From positions 1 through 62,153 of the forward strand of contig JAANBB010000233.1 in the NCBI GenBank assembly GCA_014621425.1: a stretch of 62,153 bases of DNA. Direction: 5' to 3'. The translations under genes were made by a program, and so were the position numbers. This document shows positions 24,493-35,353 of the stretch, one piece after another (the first letter of the stretch is position 1; every line of letters begins with the position of its first letter). The notes beneath the pieces were generated by a model that was not told the origin of the DNA, did not search any database, and saw nothing but the letters and a program-made list of their open reading frames with translations. Origin of the DNA: Cylindrodendrum hubeiense (taxonomy: Eukaryota > Ascomycota > Sordariomycetes > Hypocreales > Nectriaceae).

Positions 24493-25075
24493 CTAGAGAT
24501 GCACAAACGCGGCCAGAATGAATGTCACAAGAAATGACATCGTAAACCATGGCTTCCCCTTGCTCTTTTCCCACAGGGTGTTCCCTTCCAAGAGCTTTCG
24601 GATGCCCAGTATGCGGGACGCGTCGTACCCATAACGCGACGCAATCTGGAGGAGTTAGAGACTCAGGCGTGACATAAATATACGGGACAGCCAAGGCCTT
24701 ACATGGAGGGAAATAGCAAACAAGCCACTAAGAAGGGCGAGGGTGCGGGAAAAGAGGGCAATGACCAGACCAGTCGCGAAACCTATTGAGACACAAGCAG
24801 CATCAGTGAGTAGTCGGATTGGCAAGGAACCAATGGTAACAGCAACGGGGCTGTGACGCACCGGCAACACTGCCGCTAGAAATCTGGCTGACAGTCTCTG
24901 GGGACACATCCAAGGCGGAGGATCGGCGCTGTCGAGACGCGGGGGATGCCACCAACGGGGGAGCGTCACACCGAATCGCCCTCCTGTTGACGAGGAGGCT
25001 GCTGGCGCATGCAGCAGGACCAATGCCGGTGGCAAGGGCTCGGAAGGCCACGCGAGTGCTGAAGATGCGGTTCAT
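24493..25075 (-). CDS. FUN14-family mitochondrial membrane protein
   Basis: Three exons (25075-24862, 24782-24703, 24645-24493) give 148 aa. The N-terminus (MNRIFSTRVAFRALATG) is a typical mitochondrial presequence. The FUN14 core begins with ISSGSVAGFATGLVIALFSR across the first junction, a membrane segment, followed by a second hydrophobic stretch (LALLSGLFAISLH), the ASRYGYD motif and a C-terminal hydrophobic helix (TMSFLVTFILAAF). Human FUNDC1 is an outer-membrane mitophagy receptor; I see no classic YxxL LIR near the N-terminus, so a receptor role is not supported and function stays open. It converges on AMPP. Confidence 0.8.
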
Positions 25076-25719
25076 TGTTGTTTGTCGTAGTCTCGGGTGC
25101 TCGGTTGGCTTAATTGGCCGTTTTAGGTGTGTAGAGGAGTGAATGAAGAACAGTGAGTGAGCTTCCGACGAGCGGAGGGGAGCTGGATGCAGGTGTACTC
25201 GGTCCCTTGGGCAATTACGTCAGGGACTGCGAGAAAGCCGAAGCCAGTCAGCCGGCGCCAGCCTCACAGCCAATGAACGAGGGGTACTGATGATGGTTCA
25301 CACTAGGATACTTCGACAATTCTGTCGACACTCACAAGAAGGTAAAAGCTGCAGGTAAAAGTTGCAGGTCATGTTGAGCACCCAGACGTTCCATTAATCA
25401 ATATGGGTAGGTATCACTGATGTCTCAATGGCACCTCATGTCTTTGTCCGCTGCTGGCTCGTGTTTGCATCAGAGACGTGAGACTGCACAGCCTCATCCA
25501 TTATATCAAGCGCATTGCTTTATATTATATGTACGGAGGAGTACCAGTAGAAATGGTACCATTCGCTAATAGTGCGATGGCCAGAGGCCCCAATGAACTC
25601 ACGCCAAGCCACACCCAGGTATATAGCCTTAAAGACGCCCAACTCCAATCGAAATGCCAACCGAAATGCCAACCGAAATGCCCAGCCCGTTCCCTTTTCC
25701 CACATTATACATCCGGTCA
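25076..25719. other. Intergenic region FUN14 / CENP-A
   Basis: 644 bp holding the FUN14 promoter and the CENP-A 3' region. It contains a three-copy 12-bp direct repeat (25650-25685) listed separately. Confidence 0.5.
25650..25685. repeat. 12-bp tandem repeat, three copies
   Basis: Unit CGAAATGCCAAC at 25650 and 25662 and a variant (CGAAATGCCCAG) at 25674. It lies 35-70 bp beyond the CENP-A stop codon, probably in its 3' UTR. No known role. Confidence 0.85.
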
Positions 25720-26268
25720 TCAACCAAGTCCTCCCCAAACGCCGCGTATCCGCCTCGCCAGTTGGATATCCTTCTGCATGATGGTAACTCTCTTGGCGTG
25801 GATGGCACAGAGGTTGGTGTCTTCAAACAGGTGAACCATGAAGGCCTCGGCGGCTTCTTGCAACGCCTGGATGGCTTGGCTCTGCCATCGCATTCCCTCT
25901 CCCTTTGGTCGCACTGTCAAGGCGATTTCTCGGACCTATTTCAGGTGTTAGTCTTCTGTCGATTGAGGGCGCGGGTGACCCGGCAAGGGTGGTGCGACTG
26001 ACAAGGCGCGCAAAAGGGAGCTTCAGCATTAACAGCTTGGTATGGCCTTGGTAGTGGCGGATTTCTCGGAGGGCAACTGTGCCAGGGCGGTATCGTCGCT
26101 TTGCGCGCACGGGGACAGGGTCGCCAGCTAGAAACAGTTGTCAGTCTCAGCCTCTGTTGCGCGTGTGGGCGCGCGGATGCGAAATTGTATGGGCAGTTAA
26201 AGAAGGAGGCACGTACCTTGAATGTCGCTGGCGCGCGACTTGCGAGACACACCCGATTTCCGAGCCAT
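25720..26268 (-). CDS. cenH3: Centromeric histone H3 variant (CENP-A/CenH3)
   Basis: Three exons (26268-26217, 26127-26003, 25935-25720) give 130 aa. The histone fold is H3-like ([69 protein letters not shown]), but it is clearly not canonical H3. The tail lacks the ARTKQTARKS pattern, loop 1 between REIA and MRWQ is about three residues longer than in H3 (a CENP-A hallmark), the usual MPKDIQ is MQKDIQ, and the C-terminus continues past RRIRG with a Trp/Gly-containing end. CENP-A marks centromeres and loads kinetochores through Scm3/HJURP. It is divergent from the derlin gene across 739 bp. Start MARKSG is the only plausible ATG. Confidence 0.9.
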
Positions 26269-27007
26269 AGTGAACTCGTGCGGGAGCTTAAATAGAAGAG
26301 TCAGGCTACTGAGTAGGATCTCTTGAAGCTTGTGGTTCGATCGTGACAGGCAGAAAACGCAGGAAACTTGAGAAATGAAGGTGTTGAAAGAACAAAGGCC
26401 GTGGGGCGCAAGTGGGAGGGATCCATTAGAGAAGGAACGCGCTTTCGCATCCCCAGCCCCGCGAATTTCGCGTAGATTGATTTCAGCCAACAGCGATTAT
26501 TGGCAGGGGCCGGCGAAGGTTCCCAGCCACAATTTACTAGAAGCCACTAGCCACCTGCCCTAGGTGAGGTACCTGCCTTAGGTACCTACCCTGCCCTTTG
26601 TGCTTGACTCCCGCGTTGCGAGTTTCCCCAGCGTCCAGGCCGTCTTCAGGCCCCAGGGAAGGTGGAGGCACTGTGGCACGTAATCGCAGGTGTCTCTAAA
26701 CAGTCAACGTCAGCGACTCAGGGCCCCGTGGAAAGGCCACATCGCAGTCGCACTAAGGCAGGATAAGTCATCGGGGCAGGTACCGTCCCTGGACTTGCTT
26801 GCTTCCATTCAATCTATTATCTTACCTAAGGACCTCCAGCACCTGCGGGCTTCCCTATCAAGCCTGAACTTTCGCCGGGCACCTTGTATTCATACCTGGC
26901 ATCAACACTTCACCTGTCCTCCGCCCTCCGTCTTGCGTCTTCCCCCCTTCGGCGCCCTTCGAAACCCGCACATTGACCCCGTCCTTTGCGCATCGCCCCC
27001 AATCCCA
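26269..27007. promoter_or_regulatory. Bidirectional promoter CENP-A / derlin
   Basis: 739 bp between divergent genes. At 26565-26590 it has TGAGGTACCTGCCTTAGGTA followed by CCTACC, one of the dispersed GGTACC-type motifs. The derlin frame stays open upstream to 26690 without an ATG. Confidence 0.5.
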
Positions 27008-27880
27008 ATGGATCAAGTCATGGATGGAGGCCGTCTGCCTCTCGAGACCTGGTTCTGGGAAATGCCCACGTGCACCCGATGGTGGACGACGGCGACTGTC
27101 CTGACGAGCGCCTTGGTCCAGTGCCAAATGGTGACGCCCTTCCAACTCTTCTACAGCTTCCGCGCCGTCTTTGTGAAATCGCAGGTTAGTCACATTGCGC
27201 TCCCCTCTGCCTTTTCCAAATCCCCCCTCTCCCTTGTTTCGCGTCGTAAACACAATCCGATCCCCGCGTTCCGTCGTCAGTCTCCAATTTGTGATGCCCT
27301 ACTCACCACACTTTATTCACAGTACTGGCGGCTCTTGACCACCTTTCTCTACTTCGGCCCTTTCTCTCTCGACCTCCTCTTCCATGTCTATTTCCTCCAA
27401 CGCTATGCCCGGCTCCTCGAAGAGTCTTCCGGTCGATCCCCAGCGCATTTCTCATGGCTCCTCCTTTACGCCATGGCCAGCTTGATCGCTCTGTCGCCCC
27501 TCGTCTCAATGCCATTCCTCGGCCACCCACTCTCGTCGACCCTCGTCTATATTTGGTCCCGGCGAAATCCCGATACCAGGCTCAGCTTCCTCGGCCTGCT
27601 TGTCTTTACTGCCCCCTACCTCCCGTGGGTTTTGATGGGCTTCAGCCTGGTCTTGCACGGAACCATCCCCAAGGACGAGCTGATGGGTGTTGTCATCGGA
27701 CACATCTGGTACTTCTTTACTGATGTGTACCCGCCTCTGCACAACGGCTCTCGGCCCCTAGATCCTCCCGGGTGGTGGAGGCGCTTGTTTGAAGCGCGTG
27801 CGCTGGACGATTCGGCCGATGGCATCAACAACGATATCATGGTTGCTGGAGCTAGAGACGTGGCGCCTCACGATCTGTAG
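27008..27880 (+). CDS. der1: Der1-like derlin (ER-associated degradation)
   Basis: Two exons (27008-27184, 27323-27880) give 244 aa. Derlin features: the N-terminal PTCTRWWTTATVL helix, the loop-to-helix transition with TPFQLFYSFRAVF, YWRLLTTFLYFGPFSLD (WR motif), RYARLLEE, and a GxxxG-like helix in MGVVIGHIWYFFTDVYPPLHNG. Derlins are rhomboid pseudoproteases that help retrotranslocate misfolded proteins with Hrd1 and Cdc48. I see no C-terminal SHP box, so it is nearer Der1 than Dfm1. The 138-nt intron is a multiple of three and has no in-frame stop, so unspliced message would encode a 46-residue insertion between the first and second helices. ATG 27008 (MDQVMDGG) fits the family length. Confidence 0.88.
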   Translation: MDQVMDGGRLPLETWFWEMPTCTRWWTTATVLTSALVQCQMVTPFQLFYSFRAVFVKSQVSHIALPSAFSKSPLSLVSRRKHNPIPAFRRQSPICDALLTTLYSQYWRLLTTFLYFGPFSLDLLFHVYFLQRYARLLEESSGRSPAHFSWLLLYAMASLIALSPLVSMPFLGHPLSSTLVYIWSRRNPDTRLSFLGLLVFTAPYLPWVLMGFSLVLHGTIPKDELMGVVIGHIWYFFTDVYPPLHNGSRPLDPPGWWRRLFEARALDDSADGINNDIMVAGARDVAPHDL

Positions 27881-28640
27881 TCGAGCTGGAGGACATGGAG
27901 ACAGCGATCTGGGCGGGACATCGCTCGGCCCAGCCTCGTTGATCGACACTTAGCATCGAGTCTCTTTGAGCATATTTATTTGGTTTCAGCATTTGGGTTC
28001 GGCGTTTTGGTAGAGCATAAGACACGGGAATGTCTCATGGGAAATTGGGCTTGCGGCGGCGTTGGGAGAACGACAACTACAATTGTTCTTATCTTTATCT
28101 TGATGGTTATTTTCTTTCACTGCTTTGTTTCCCACTCCGTGTTCACACTAACCGAAATATTCACGAGCACGTATCGCTTAGGACATCCAACCGTGACCGG
28201 CAATCTACCATTAGCCCAAGGCTTCCCCACCAATTATCCTAAGCGACGCAGCCGGCTGCATCGATTAGACGGACCGGTGTACGGACATAAGACATTTCAG
28301 CAGGAGAGGCGGCATACGGAAGACCCGTGCCGAAATAAAGTCATTTTTATCCCGCTATAGCAACCCAACACAGTGATGTCAGCAACGGGTAGTAGCAATA
28401 CACCCCCCTGCGATTAGTGCTGATGCACTGACGTCGCTGACCATGGCCAGCGAGCGTGCCCCGCCAACCCGCCACCATGGATGCTAGAACGTTATAATTC
28501 TAGCTTGGCCACCCCTCCATCCCAACCCAACGAGACCCCTCTGTGCGCCGCTCTTCCGCAAAAAGTCTACATCTGTCCGTTCAACAAAAGAACGCCCTTG
28601 ATCCATTGCAACAGTCGCTCCGAAGCCGCCCATCTCCAAA
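27881..28640. other. Intergenic region derlin / ADI1
   Basis: 760 bp; derlin 3' UTR and ADI1 promoter. A 126-codon ORF at 27980-28360 has no recognisable family and is not called. Confidence 0.5.
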
Positions 28641-29291
28641 ATGAAGGCCTACTACTACGACAACCTCCCTGTTCGTAAACCTCCTCGGTGTCATTGCCTC
28701 GAGCCCGGAGCCTCCCAACTGACAAACATTCGCAGGGCGACCAGCGCCTTCCCCACGACTCCGGCCGAGAGGTGGACGTCGATGCTCTCCTTGCGCTCGG
28801 CGTCTATTACTACAATCTCCCTGAGCTCCAGAGCGTCAATGAGTTGGCCGAGAAGCGCGGATACAGGAACCGGGACGAGATCAAGGTCTCCCCCAAGACC
28901 ATGGGCGACGTGTACGAGGAAAAGGTCAAGATGTTCTTCTTGGAGCACCTGCACGAGGACGAGGAGATCCGATACATTCGCGACGGTCGAGGTTACTTTG
29001 ACGTCCGCAGCAAGGACGACGAGTGGGTGCGCGTCCAGCTCGACAAGGACGACCTACTCATCCTGCCGGCCGGTATCTACCACCGGTTTACTACCGACGA
29101 GAACAATGTGAGTCTCGCCAATGCTAGTGAGACAATTTACTGTACACGGTGCTGACTGACGCCCGAAATAGTTCGTCCACGCCATGCGGCTGTTCAAGGA
29201 CGAGCCCAAGTGGACTGCTCTGAACCGCAACCCCGAGCTGGACGAGAACACACACCGGCAGGAGTATGTGAAGGAGTTCCTAGCCCAGTAA
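28641..29291 (+). CDS. ADI1: Acireductone dioxygenase
   Basis: Three exons (28641-28670, 28736-29107, 29172-29291) give 173 aa, the usual length of this cupin. Metal ligands are visible in [12 protein letters not shown] (two His and the Glu) and the second cupin motif PAGIYHRF (His). The enzyme oxidises the acireductone intermediate of the methionine salvage pathway; with Fe it yields the methionine precursor and formate, with Ni the off-pathway products. Exon 1 encodes only [10 protein letters not shown]. The family's conserved [14 protein letters not shown] is at the start of exon 3. No other methionine-salvage gene is nearby. Confidence 0.95.
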
Positions 29292-30763
29292 TGGAGCCCA
29301 CGTGGGCTTGTTGCTGGTCCGGTTGGCGGCTACTTGACAAGCCATGGCAGTAAGGTACGCAGGTTGCTAGAAATGGATATGGCACAAGATCGTATTGCCC
29401 CTTGTCCATGAGCGTGTTTTTTTAATGTGCGGATTCTACCCTCGATGGCCGCAAGTAGATAGATACCAAAAGAGGGGATACTCAATACATGCACCGTTGA
29501 CGTGATTTGCGGACTTTTGACGCCACCTTCGGGTGGCGCCGGACAAGACTCATCATCAGTCTAGCAGAGCCAGGCAAGGGTGGGAACAGAGAGATAGTTT
29601 TAAATGGTAAGACAAGTGAGCATGCAAGAAAATAGGGACAAGGGTAATGACTTTATTTTCCCTCTCGATCTCTGGCTCTCCCTGAAGAAGCGCGGGGCAA
29701 AATCAGTCAGGTTTTGTATGGATAAACTACTTGCGTAGGGTCTGCACTAGTTAGAAGACATCGGCAGTAGCAGGTGTAAACACCGGTCTGAGCTAACCAA
29801 GCTCGAAGCAAGCAAGGAGGGTGCACAGCAGCGATGCAAGTCGGCAGAGATTCAGCCATGGACAGTAATCCCAGCCTTTGAATTGGTCGTTGGTTTAGCG
29901 GTGGAGACCTGAGTGCCGAGCAGAGCACTTGCAAAACAAGCAGCTCGTCGCTGCCCGCTACTACTCGGCCAGCACTGCCAATAACCTAGGTGTATGTGTG
30001 GTGCTTACATACTCTATAAATCTGAGCTTTATGAACCATTTGAGCGTAGAATTTAGCCAGGTTCATTGTCACCAGTTTGCAACCAGGGTGGTTAGTTCCC
30101 TACTCGAGATCGTGTTGGAGATGGTCCGTACACAAACATCACGTCATCGGGCATAGTCGGCTTCTGCAGGCTCCGGCCATTGAGTGGGCTTGCTCAAAGA
30201 TATGGATGAGAAGGTCTTTTGGAATCATTCACGGGATGCGCATCGATGTCCCGATCCTCCCTCCGGCAGCTCAAGACCGGGGCCGTGCCGATAGACCGAA
30301 GGCCGGGTCCGCAGGGAACTATGCAAAAGTCGGCGCCGAATATGGAGAAATTCGAGTTACTCCAGGCTCATCATCGATCTGGGCTGCAGAGAAATCTAGC
30401 TGCCATTTCCCACACTTCGAACAATGCATTTGCACCATTTAGCCAACAAAAAAAATTGCCGAGTATAGCACAGCCCCGTATAACCTGAAGCCGACGTTGC
30501 GTTGCAGTGTTCACAGACATCTCTTTATTTGTGGGGCATCGGTGTTGATTCCAGACAGGTACACCCATTGTCCCCCGCCTCCCGCCAATAACAGAAGTAC
30601 CATTTTCGACATACATGGTAAGAATTGGTTGTCAAGCCGCCTCACCACCCTCAACTCCAACTCTTATTCTTCATCCCAACTTCGCCACCGCCTTCACCAC
30701 AACAACAAAGCGCCCACCTCTATCCTCCCCTACCTTATTTTGTATCGGGGCCGCAGGCGCAAG
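29292..30763. other. Intergenic region ADI1 / SDR
   Basis: 1.5 kb with no supported gene. A short inverted repeat, GACGCCACC ... GGTGGCGCC (about 29520-29540), could form a hairpin just after ADI1. The small ORFs have no recognisable family. Confidence 0.45.
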
Positions 30764-31865
30764 ATGGACACGCGCACTGAAGCCTCGGACGCGACAGATG
30801 GGTCGGGAAAGGCTAGGCCTCAGCTGCCCACAAGCTGCGATCCGCCGCAGGGCGCCGCTTCGTCACGACAGCTGGTCTGGATTGTATGTTGACTCTCGTT
30901 GCGCATCTTCCCCGCATTCTGTCCGGAATCTCCTCCCGGTAGCGTCCTTACTCATCCCCGTTCAGGTATTTGGAGGCACCGGTCACATGGGTCGCTCCCT
31001 CGTCAAGTGTGCTCTTTCGCGCGGCGATCTTGTGACATCAGTTGGCCGTGTCTTTGAGACCACCTCCAACGAGATGTCGGGGATCCACGACAACTGCCTC
31101 GGGGCGTTGTGTGACGTCCGTGCCCGCGACTCGGTCTGCCGTGTCGTGGAACGTACGCTCACTCACTTTGGTCGCATCGATGTGGTCGCTAACTGCTCGG
31201 GCTACGGCGTCATCGGTGCTTGTGAGGACCAAGATGAGCATGACTTGCGTAACCAGTTCGAAACGAACTTCATGGGCACCGTTCACATCATACATGCAAC
31301 CCTGCCCTACTTTCGGCGGCAAAATGGAGGACGGTACCTCATCCTCAGCTCAACATCTGGTGCATTGGGTGTCCCAGGCCTTGGCCCCTATTGTGCCACC
31401 AAGTACGCTGTTGAGGGTCTAATCGAGGCAATGCTTTACGAAACGGACGCATTCAACATCAAGGCAACGCTCATTGAGCCTGGGCACGTCCGGCGCGACG
31501 AACCCGAGACTCCAAACAACCCACTGCCGACATGGGGTCACTTCCTCATCAAACCAGCGAGCGAAGCTTATGGACATGCGACGTCGCCAGCCCTCCACGC
31601 CAAGCGAATGGTACAATGGCTTGGTGACCGCCAGCCGACGAGCGCCGTCAAGTGTGCTGAGCTGATCTGGCAGCTGGCTCACTGCTCATATCCGCCATTA
31701 CGGTTGCTGTTGGGGAGCTACGCCATCGAGAGCATTCGAGACCGTATGAGATCAGTGACCGAGGAGTTAGAGGACTGGAAGCACCTCAACTTCCCAGCTG
31801 CACCAGAAGACGACAAAGAAGCTGGTGAGGACATGGTCGACGGGGCACCAGAGACAATGTCGTAA
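30764..31865 (+). CDS. Short-chain dehydrogenase/reductase (SDR)
   Basis: Two exons (30764-30883, 30966-31865) give 339 aa. A 40-residue non-homologous N-terminal extension leads into a Rossmann fold. The nucleotide motif is atypical: VFGGTGHMGRS where classical SDRs have TGxxxGxG. It is followed by SVGR (an Arg after beta-2, which favours NADPH), a D in LCDVRARD, VVANCSGYG in place of NNAG, the catalytic Ser in LSSTSG and the YCATK Tyr-Lys pair, then IEPGHVRRD. The fold and catalytic triad support an active enzyme, probably related to AflM/retinol-dehydrogenase-like oxidoreductases, but the substrate is unknown. It is co-oriented with VRG4, 744 bp upstream of it. Confidence 0.8.
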
Positions 31866-32609
31866 ACATTCAGCGTCATCCCCCAACGCGGAGAAGCCCT
31901 CTGGAGACTTGCAACCCCCCCAACAGCTTCGGGCCGAGGACACACTCACTTCACCTCACCTCCCCGCCAGTCTACGTGCGCCGTCTATGCTACCTACTGC
32001 ACGTTACCACCCACAGCGACAGAAAACAGAGCTAGGTGGCGAATCCCATAGTCAATGCCCTGCAAGGTAAGATTAGGATTGCTGCGAAGCCAGGAGGTTT
32101 AATGTCATTTCCGAAAACACGTACGTGCAGTGCAGTGTGGGTTTAGGGAAGCCAGTATTAGGTAGGGGGTTCGGTAGGTTCGGTACCGATCTTGCCGGAC
32201 ACCTGTGCCATGGCGTCAGGTACCTGGAAAAAACGTCCGCCAAGTCGATATGACTAAGCGGGACCCATGTGCTTCCTCCACGTCTCCCTCATCTCACACT
32301 GCCACGACTCGGCCCTGGAACTTTGACCAGTTCGACCAGAGGAAGGGGTCAAGATCTCGATCATTACCAGGAAATTTTCCCAGGAGCATTTCAACGTGGC
32401 TCCCGCCCAACTCACCGCGAACGTACGCCGACGTTGATACTGACGACCAAGACAAGGCAACGAACAGCAAGCCAGCCGTCCTTCGCCTTCCTTTCGCTGC
32501 TCGCTGCCCGCTTCCCGCTGCCAACCCTGCGCTACGCTTCCTGCGTATCCGGCCCACAACATCCCACCCCTGACCGAACGATCGCCTTCCACCCAACACA
32601 CCAGCAAAG
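31866..32609. other. Intergenic region SDR / VRG4
   Basis: 744 bp. Between 32155 and 32225 there are several GGTAGG/GGTACC-rich stretches (the dispersed motif). A CT-rich leader precedes VRG4. Confidence 0.5.
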
Positions 32610-33975
32610 ATGACGGACAAGAAGAACGAAGACTATGTCGTCCGCCTCGGTGACAACGCCTTTGGAAAGGAAAAGGACCCTTTCATGGGCCGCCGCTCCC
32701 CGTCGAGAAAGACTATTCCTATTGGCAACCAAGGATTCTCCCAGCTCGATAACAGTGCGCCCGTGTCTATCACTGCGTACTGCCTCTCCTCGATCAGCAT
32801 GACTGTCGTCAACAAGTACGTTGTCTCCGGCACGTTTTGGAATCTTAATTTCTTCTATCTGGCCGTTCAGGTAAGCCGAAGCGTCGCGTGCACTCATTTG
32901 GTCGGCGCCGTACTCACCATCATTACACACAGGCCGTGGTATGCATCGCCACCATTACGGCAGGCAAGCAGATGGGCATGATCAAGGTCCTTGCGCCCTT
33001 TGATCCTGACAGGGCAAAGAAGTGTACGTTGGCAAATGGGTGAGAACCAAAGCTATCATTACTGATCAACCACAGGGTTTCCGATCTCGCTCCTGCTCGT
33101 TGGCATGATTTACACCGGCACCAAATCGCTCCAGTTCCTCTCCGTCCCCGTCTACACCATCTTTAAGAACCTAACCATTATTGTCATTGCATACGGCGAG
33201 GTGTTGTGGTTCGGCGGGAATGTCACGCCCATGGCTCTGCTATCATTTGGCCTGATGGTTTTGAGTTCCGTGGTTGCCGCGTGGGCCGACATCCAGAGCG
33301 CCATTGCCGGGGACTTCGGCGCCACAGACTCGTCGGCAGCCATCTCTACGCTCAATTCCGGATACGCCTGGATGGGTCTCAACGTCTTCTGCAGCGCATC
33401 CTACCTGCTGAGCATGCGCAAGGTGATCAAGAAGATGAACTTCAAGGACTGGGATAGTATGTTGCTCACGAGACCCGACCCCTTCTTCTCCCTCTTTGAG
33501 ATTCGGGCGTGCTAACCACCTATTCTGCCATCTAGCCATGTACTATAACAACCTCCTTACGATCCCTGTGCTCATCGTGTGCTCCTTCGTGGTGGAGGAC
33601 TGGTCCAGCGTCAACTTTGTCAAGAACTTCCCCGAGGAGACGCGCAACCGAATGATCATTGGTATGATCTACTCGGGACTGGCCGCCATCTTTATTTCTT
33701 ACTGCTCGGCCTGGTGCATCCGTGTCACATCATCGACAACGTACTCGATGGTCGGTGCTCTCAACAAGCTTCCGATTGCCATCAGTGGTCTGATCTTCTT
33801 CTCGGCCCCCGTCACGGTTGGCAGTGTGTCGGCCATCTTCATCGCATTCGTCAGTGGTATCGTGTATGCTATGGCTCGCATGCGACAGTCGAAGGGGTCT
33901 CGAGATTCGCTGCCTACGACGCGGCCTACTATGAGCGCGAGTGCTCAGAGCAACCGTGATGCTGCCAACTCTTAA
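32610..33975 (+). CDS. VRG4: Golgi GDP-mannose transporter Vrg4/Gmt1
   Basis: Four exons (32610-32870, 32933-33023, 33076-33456, 33536-33975) give 390 aa with about ten hydrophobic helices. The two GDP-mannose recognition signatures are present: [13 protein letters not shown] (FYNN-type motif in the family) and [12 protein letters not shown] (GALNK). Vrg4 exchanges GDP-mannose for GMP across the Golgi membrane and feeds protein and lipid mannosylation, which fungi need for wall glycoproteins. The N-terminus is cytosolic and hydrophilic, and the C-terminal tail is Ser-rich. Intron 3 has its donor inside the codon after NFKDWD. The ATG follows a CT-rich leader. Confidence 0.95.
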
Positions 33976-35353
33976 ACGCGTAGAAGCGCTTGGATGACGG
34001 CCCATCAGGTCCGGAGTCGGCCGTCTGCATACTTGCAGACAATAAAGTTGAGCATGTGCGACTGCGGACAGGCAAGAATACGGCAAAGGGAAGGAGGAAA
34101 ATCGAGAGTACTCGAGAGTGCACGAGGGTATGGAGAAAAGCCTGCCACTCCGAGTATGTATAATACGGTAATAATTTCCAGGGGATTGATGACTCTGTTT
34201 GTTTTGCATAGACACGGGCATGACTGGAGTCAGACGGGAAGTGGGAACACTGGCCGAAGTAAGCCTTCTGCAACGAATGCTTTTGGGGATGTGAGTGTAT
34301 ATATGAGCTGCGTAACAATTAAAACTAACGGCCGGAGCCAACGTGTATGAGCAAACAATCAAATGGCGATGGCTGTGAGGAGAGTGAAAGTACTGAAGCG
34401 GCTGATTTATGTGCCGACTTGGGGGAGGCTGCGAGGCATGGATGATGGCAGAGTAACAATGGTTGAGGCAGCCTAAGACATGGCGTCCAAGGCGTCGTAT
34501 CCAAGAAGCTGCCCCAACGTCCCGAGAAAGGTCAAGCAAATGGGGGAATAGCTGGGAAGCTCATGGGCGCATCCTCTGGCCCTCAGTCTCTCAGGCTCTC
34601 CGTTTCTGACAAGGTAGCCCACCGTCTCTTCAAAGGCGTCTACAGTGCCTAAATGCAGACATGGTACTAGATAGCTATCGATCGTGCACGCGACAATAGG
34701 ACGGCACATGACAACGATCCACATGTACATAGCTGAAGGTTGTGCGCGCATGTGTGTGTGCAAGGTGACTTAGGAGACGGGGATGCACCGTACCGTACTT
34801 ACTACGTAGCAAGTGCCGTATGGTCAGCTGCCATTACACTGCACCGCGCGAGGGCAGATGGCAGATAGCAGATGTCATGGCAGCAAAATACTGACGAAAC
34901 TGTACATGCTGTAGGTACCTACCTACCTATCCGAGATCGCCCAGCGGCCCACGTGGGGCAACGTCACCACCCAAACAGGCCCTAATAGTTACAGTTACCC
35001 CATCCAAGCTCCCCCCCCTGGCGTGTCCGAAGAAGGATGGTTGGGGGAGGGCTGCTGAAATGACGTTCCAACCTTTTTTTTTTATTCCACTGCCGAGCTC
35101 CAAACTTGGACTTGGACCTGGATTCAACCCGCCCAACACTTTCTTGCCTCCTTATTCCTTTTGCTTAACGGGTCTCATAGCATCATGATATAGGATAGCA
35201 GTGTCTCCCGACCGTACTCTTTTTTTTTTCCTTTTTCCCTTATCGTCCTCTCTCTGCGCTTCCTCCTGACCGCCGACGCTGGGCCTCAATCTTGGCCTCT
35301 TGGACCCCCCCAACATCACCAGCTTGGTCCGCGCGCGCCATCACCCCGCCGCC
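33976..35353. other. Intergenic region VRG4 / ALE1
   Basis: 1.4 kb with VRG4 3' UTR and ALE1 promoter. A perfect GTAGGTACCTACCTACCTA run lies near 34912-34930 and related GTACCGTACTTACTACGTAG near 34790-34808. A T-rich tract (about 35077-35086 and 35219-35229) precedes the ALE1 leader. An antisense ORF of 269 codons overlapping VRG4 is a shadow. Confidence 0.5.

Noticed and set aside
26690..27007. Extension of derlin to an upstream start
   Set aside because: Frame is open but without an ATG before 27008; the extension has no derlin similarity.
28641..29111. 156-codon frame starting at the ADI1 ATG
   Set aside because: It reads through the first ADI1 intron out of frame; the real exons 2 and 3 are in other frames.
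29520..29540. Inverted repeat downstream of ADI1 as a terminator
   Set aside because: Rho-independent terminators do not apply in eukaryotes, and the short GC-rich palindrome may be incidental.
33730..34539. 269-codon antisense ORF
   Set aside because: Overlaps the last exon of VRG4 and its 3' UTR on the other strand, with no recognisable domain.
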